Shown here piece after piece: positions 15,652-17,185 of a stretch of 17,185 bases of DNA. This DNA is from Bacteroidota bacterium (GTDB taxonomy: Bacteria > Bacteroidota > Bacteroidia > Flavobacteriales > Flavobacteriaceae): NCBI GenBank assembly GCA_018656255.1, contig JABHYI010000139.1, positions 1 through 17,185 of the forward strand. Reading direction: 5' to 3'. The notes beneath the pieces were generated by a model. The model was not told where the DNA came from. It searched no databases and was given only the letters and a program-made list of their open reading frames with translations. A program made the translations under genes and the position numbers. Numbering within the stretch: the first letter of the stretch is position 1; every line of letters starts with the position of its first letter.

Positions 15652-16896
15652 CTACTCATCACGTAGGGCATCTACAGGTTTGATATTGGCAGCTCTTCTT
15701 GCAGGAAAATAGCCTGCAAGGGCACCTGAAAAAATCAAAATAAATACCGTAGTAATAGCTGTGTTAAAATCTACCTGTGGAGATTTAATAAAATCATTAT
15801 CTATCATAGGGCTTATTATTTGCAATAAACCTACTCCCAAAAAAAGGCCTATAAATCCAGCAATGGAGGTTATAAAGATAGACTCTTGCAAAATAAGTCC
15901 AATAATAGAACTTGGCAAAGCGCCAATAGCCTTGCGTATTCCTATTTCTTTAGTGCGCTCTTTGACGATTATAAGCATGATATTACTAACCCCTACAACA
16001 CCTGCAATAATGGTTCCAATACCTATAAACCAGAACACATTGCGTATGATATCTATAAGACTGTATATTTTTCTTGCCTCTTCTAAGGTATTATCTATTC
16101 GTACAGCGCCTCTATCATCGGGAGCTATAATATATTTTGATTGAAGGTCCTGTTTTATGTTTTGTGACAGAGCAGTACTAAGGGCTACGGCCTGATCAAA
16201 ATCATCATGCATCTTTACGGTATAAGCAAGATATCTAACCCTGTCACCCCCATTAAAAGCAATTTGAGCAGTTGGGAGGGGTACAAAAACGCGTCTTTCT
16301 TCCCAAGCACCACCCGGATCTGTATACACACCAATTACTTTAAAATTAACTCCAAATATGGAAATTATCTCACCAATGGGGTTTTTCTCTTTAAATAGAT
16401 CTTGTTTAATGATATTACCAATAACAGCTACTTTACGGGTTTCATCCATATCATCTTGACTTAAAAAACGCCCAGAAACTAAACTGGCGTTTTCTATAAA
16501 TTGTTGATCTGGATTGGCGCCCTCTAGCCTGTAACTTCCCGTCTCTGAACCATAGGTAACTTGACTAGACCATGTACTATAAAGGGCCGTTTTGTATTCA
16601 AGCTGGTCATCATAGGTGTTATTGATCTGAGAAAAATCATCATTATGGAGTTGAATTCTACGTCCAGGATTCAACCCTTTATATTCTTTAGTTGTTACTC
16701 GGGTACTAACAGAAACACGGTTTACAGCATCTTGCTCAAATTGAGTCTTAACCCCATTTTGTATCCCACTACTAAATCCCAAAAGGATAACTAAAATAAA
16801 AATACCAGATGCAACAGATAGCCCCGTTAAAAAAGTACGGAGTTTATTTTTACCTATAGCCTCAAATATTTCTTGCCAACGCTCTATATCAAACAT
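15652..16896 (-). CDS. MacB/FtsX-type ABC transporter permease (first of two)
   Basis: A 414-residue protein from ATG 16896 ([21 protein letters not shown]). The frame is open to an ATG at 16923, but the shorter form begins exactly like its neighbour permease (MFNKDRWNEI) and gives an 8-base overlap with the ATPase stop at 16889, typical of coupling. Topology is one N-terminal helix, a large periplasmic domain, and three C-terminal FtsX helices with [23 protein letters not shown] as coupling motif and [16 protein letters not shown] at the end. It shares organisation and key motifs with the permease at 14362-15621 but differs throughout the periplasmic domain. It fits one half of a heterodimeric, ATPase-less MacB. 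Confidence 0.92.
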   Translation of the reverse strand: MFDIERWQEIFEAIGKNKLRTFLTGLSVASGIFILVILLGFSSGIQNGVKTQFEQDAVNRVSVSTRVTTKEYKGLNPGRRIQLHNDDFSQINNTYDDQLEYKTALYSTWSSQVTYGSETGSYRLEGANPDQQFIENASLVSGRFLSQDDMDETRKVAVIGNIIKQDLFKEKNPIGEIISIFGVNFKVIGVYTDPGGAWEERRVFVPLPTAQIAFNGGDRVRYLAYTVKMHDDFDQAVALSTALSQNIKQDLQSKYIIAPDDRGAVRIDNTLEEARKIYSLIDIIRNVFWFIGIGTIIAGVVGVSNIMLIIVKERTKEIGIRKAIGALPSSIIGLILQESIFITSIAGFIGLFLGVGLLQIISPMIDNDFIKSPQVDFNTAITTVFILIFSGALAGYFPARRAANIKPVDALRDE

Positions 16897-17185
16897 TTTG
16901 TTGTGCTTTACCAAGAGCATCAAACGCTCTAACTTGAGTTACTTGCGTATCATCTATTATTAGACCATCTTTTAGTTTGACTATACGTTTGGTCATGTGT
17001 GCAATATCATCTTCATGGGTAACCAAAAGTATGGTTTTACCCTCATCGTTTATTTGCTGGATAAGCTCCATCACCTCACAAGAGGTTTGTGTGTCTAAAG
17101 CTCCAGTTGGCTCATCTGCCAAGAGCACTTTAGGGTCACTGGCTAATGCCCTGGCAATTGCAACACGTTGCTTTTGACCTCCAGA
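16889..17185 (-). CDS. MacB/LolD-type ABC transporter ATP-binding subunit, C-terminal part (cut by window edge)
   Basis: The minus-strand frame is open from the window edge to the TGA at 16891-16889, giving the last 98 residues. They start within the ABC signature ([14 protein letters not shown]). Walker B with catalytic Glu follows in [12 protein letters not shown], then the D-loop, and the switch His in [12 protein letters not shown]. These are typical of the MacB/LolD/FtsE ATPase group, which energises FtsX-fold permeases. Walker A lies outside the window. The stop overlaps the start of the next permease by 8 bases. A stand-alone ATPase serving two permeases is the expected architecture of this locus. 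Confidence 0.92.
   Translation of the reverse strand, partial: SGGQKQRVAIARALASDPKVLLADEPTGALDTQTSCEVMELIQQINDEGKTILLVTHEDDIAHMTKRIVKLKDGLIIDDTQVTQVRAFDALGKAQQNV

Noticed and set aside
15761..16144. Plus-strand open frame of 127 codons inside the first permease
   Set aside because: It is antisense to the conserved FtsX domain and shows no domain, signal or start site of its own; it is a by-product of codon bias.
16897..16923. N-terminal extension of the first permease from the ATG at 16923
   Set aside because: The shorter start matches the neighbour permease residue for residue in pattern and gives the typical short overlap with the ATPase.
1..17185. Defence island, prophage, CRISPR array, transposon or tRNA-associated island
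   Set aside because: No transposase, integrase, direct-repeat array, toxin-antitoxin pair or tRNA-like cloverleaf was recognised; the genes are envelope, isoprenoid and tRNA/rRNA housekeeping types.

Overview
The window looks like chromosomal DNA of a marine-type flavobacterium (Bacteroidota, probably Flavobacteriaceae). The evidence is AT-rich sequence, a lack of strong Shine-Dalgarno sites, several TAnnTTTG-like minus-7 boxes of the Bacteroidota sigma factor, SPII lipoproteins, and a bacterial mevalonate pathway next to a UbiA-type prenyltransferase. Assignment below family level cannot be made from the window. No rRNA, tRNA, CRISPR array, insertion sequence or phage gene was seen. Coding density is high and no gene-free stretch exceeds about 145 bases.

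Left part (1-3030): a truncated M28-type zinc peptidase lipoprotein (minus) and a TolB-like PD40 beta-propeller lipoprotein (plus) diverge from a 30-base gap. That gap holds a near-perfect inverted repeat containing two back-to-back minus-7 boxes. A multispanning GT-C mannosyltransferase-like protein follows on plus. It converges with the next gene, and a rho-independent terminator serving the minus strand lies inside its last codons.

Middle part (3056-8190, all minus, listed in transcription order): diphosphomevalonate decarboxylase, mevalonate kinase, a UbiA prenyltransferase resembling geranylgeranylglycerol-phosphate geranylgeranyltransferase, a branch-1 type nitrilase, and an RsuA/RluB-like pseudouridine synthase homologue. 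The last protein has Gly where the catalytic Asp should be and has lost several other active-site signatures. Decarboxylase, kinase and prenyltransferase form an isoprenoid/polyprenyl-lipid group. Repeated TATCTTT(G/A) boxes suggest several genes in this part carry their own promoters.

Right part (8316-17185, all minus, transcription order): the C-terminal part of a MacB/LolD-type ABC ATPase, two MacB/FtsX-type permeases, a HlyD/MacA adaptor, a TolC-family outer-membrane protein, a second HlyD/MacA adaptor, tsaB (tRNA t6A synthesis), and then a BaiN/HI0933-type flavoprotein. From ATPase to tsaB the genes are tightly packed (8-base overlap, gaps of 30, 78, 77 and 1 bases, then a 1-base TAATG overlap). 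This fits a tripartite exporter operon with a split, apparently heterodimeric ABC core and two adaptors, and with a housekeeping tRNA-modification gene coupled to its end.

No clearly new multi-gene system is evident. The best leads are the degenerate pseudouridine synthase, the palindromic divergent promoter, the two-permease/two-adaptor exporter coupled to tsaB, and the archaeal-lipid-like prenyltransferase in a bacterial mevalonate cluster.
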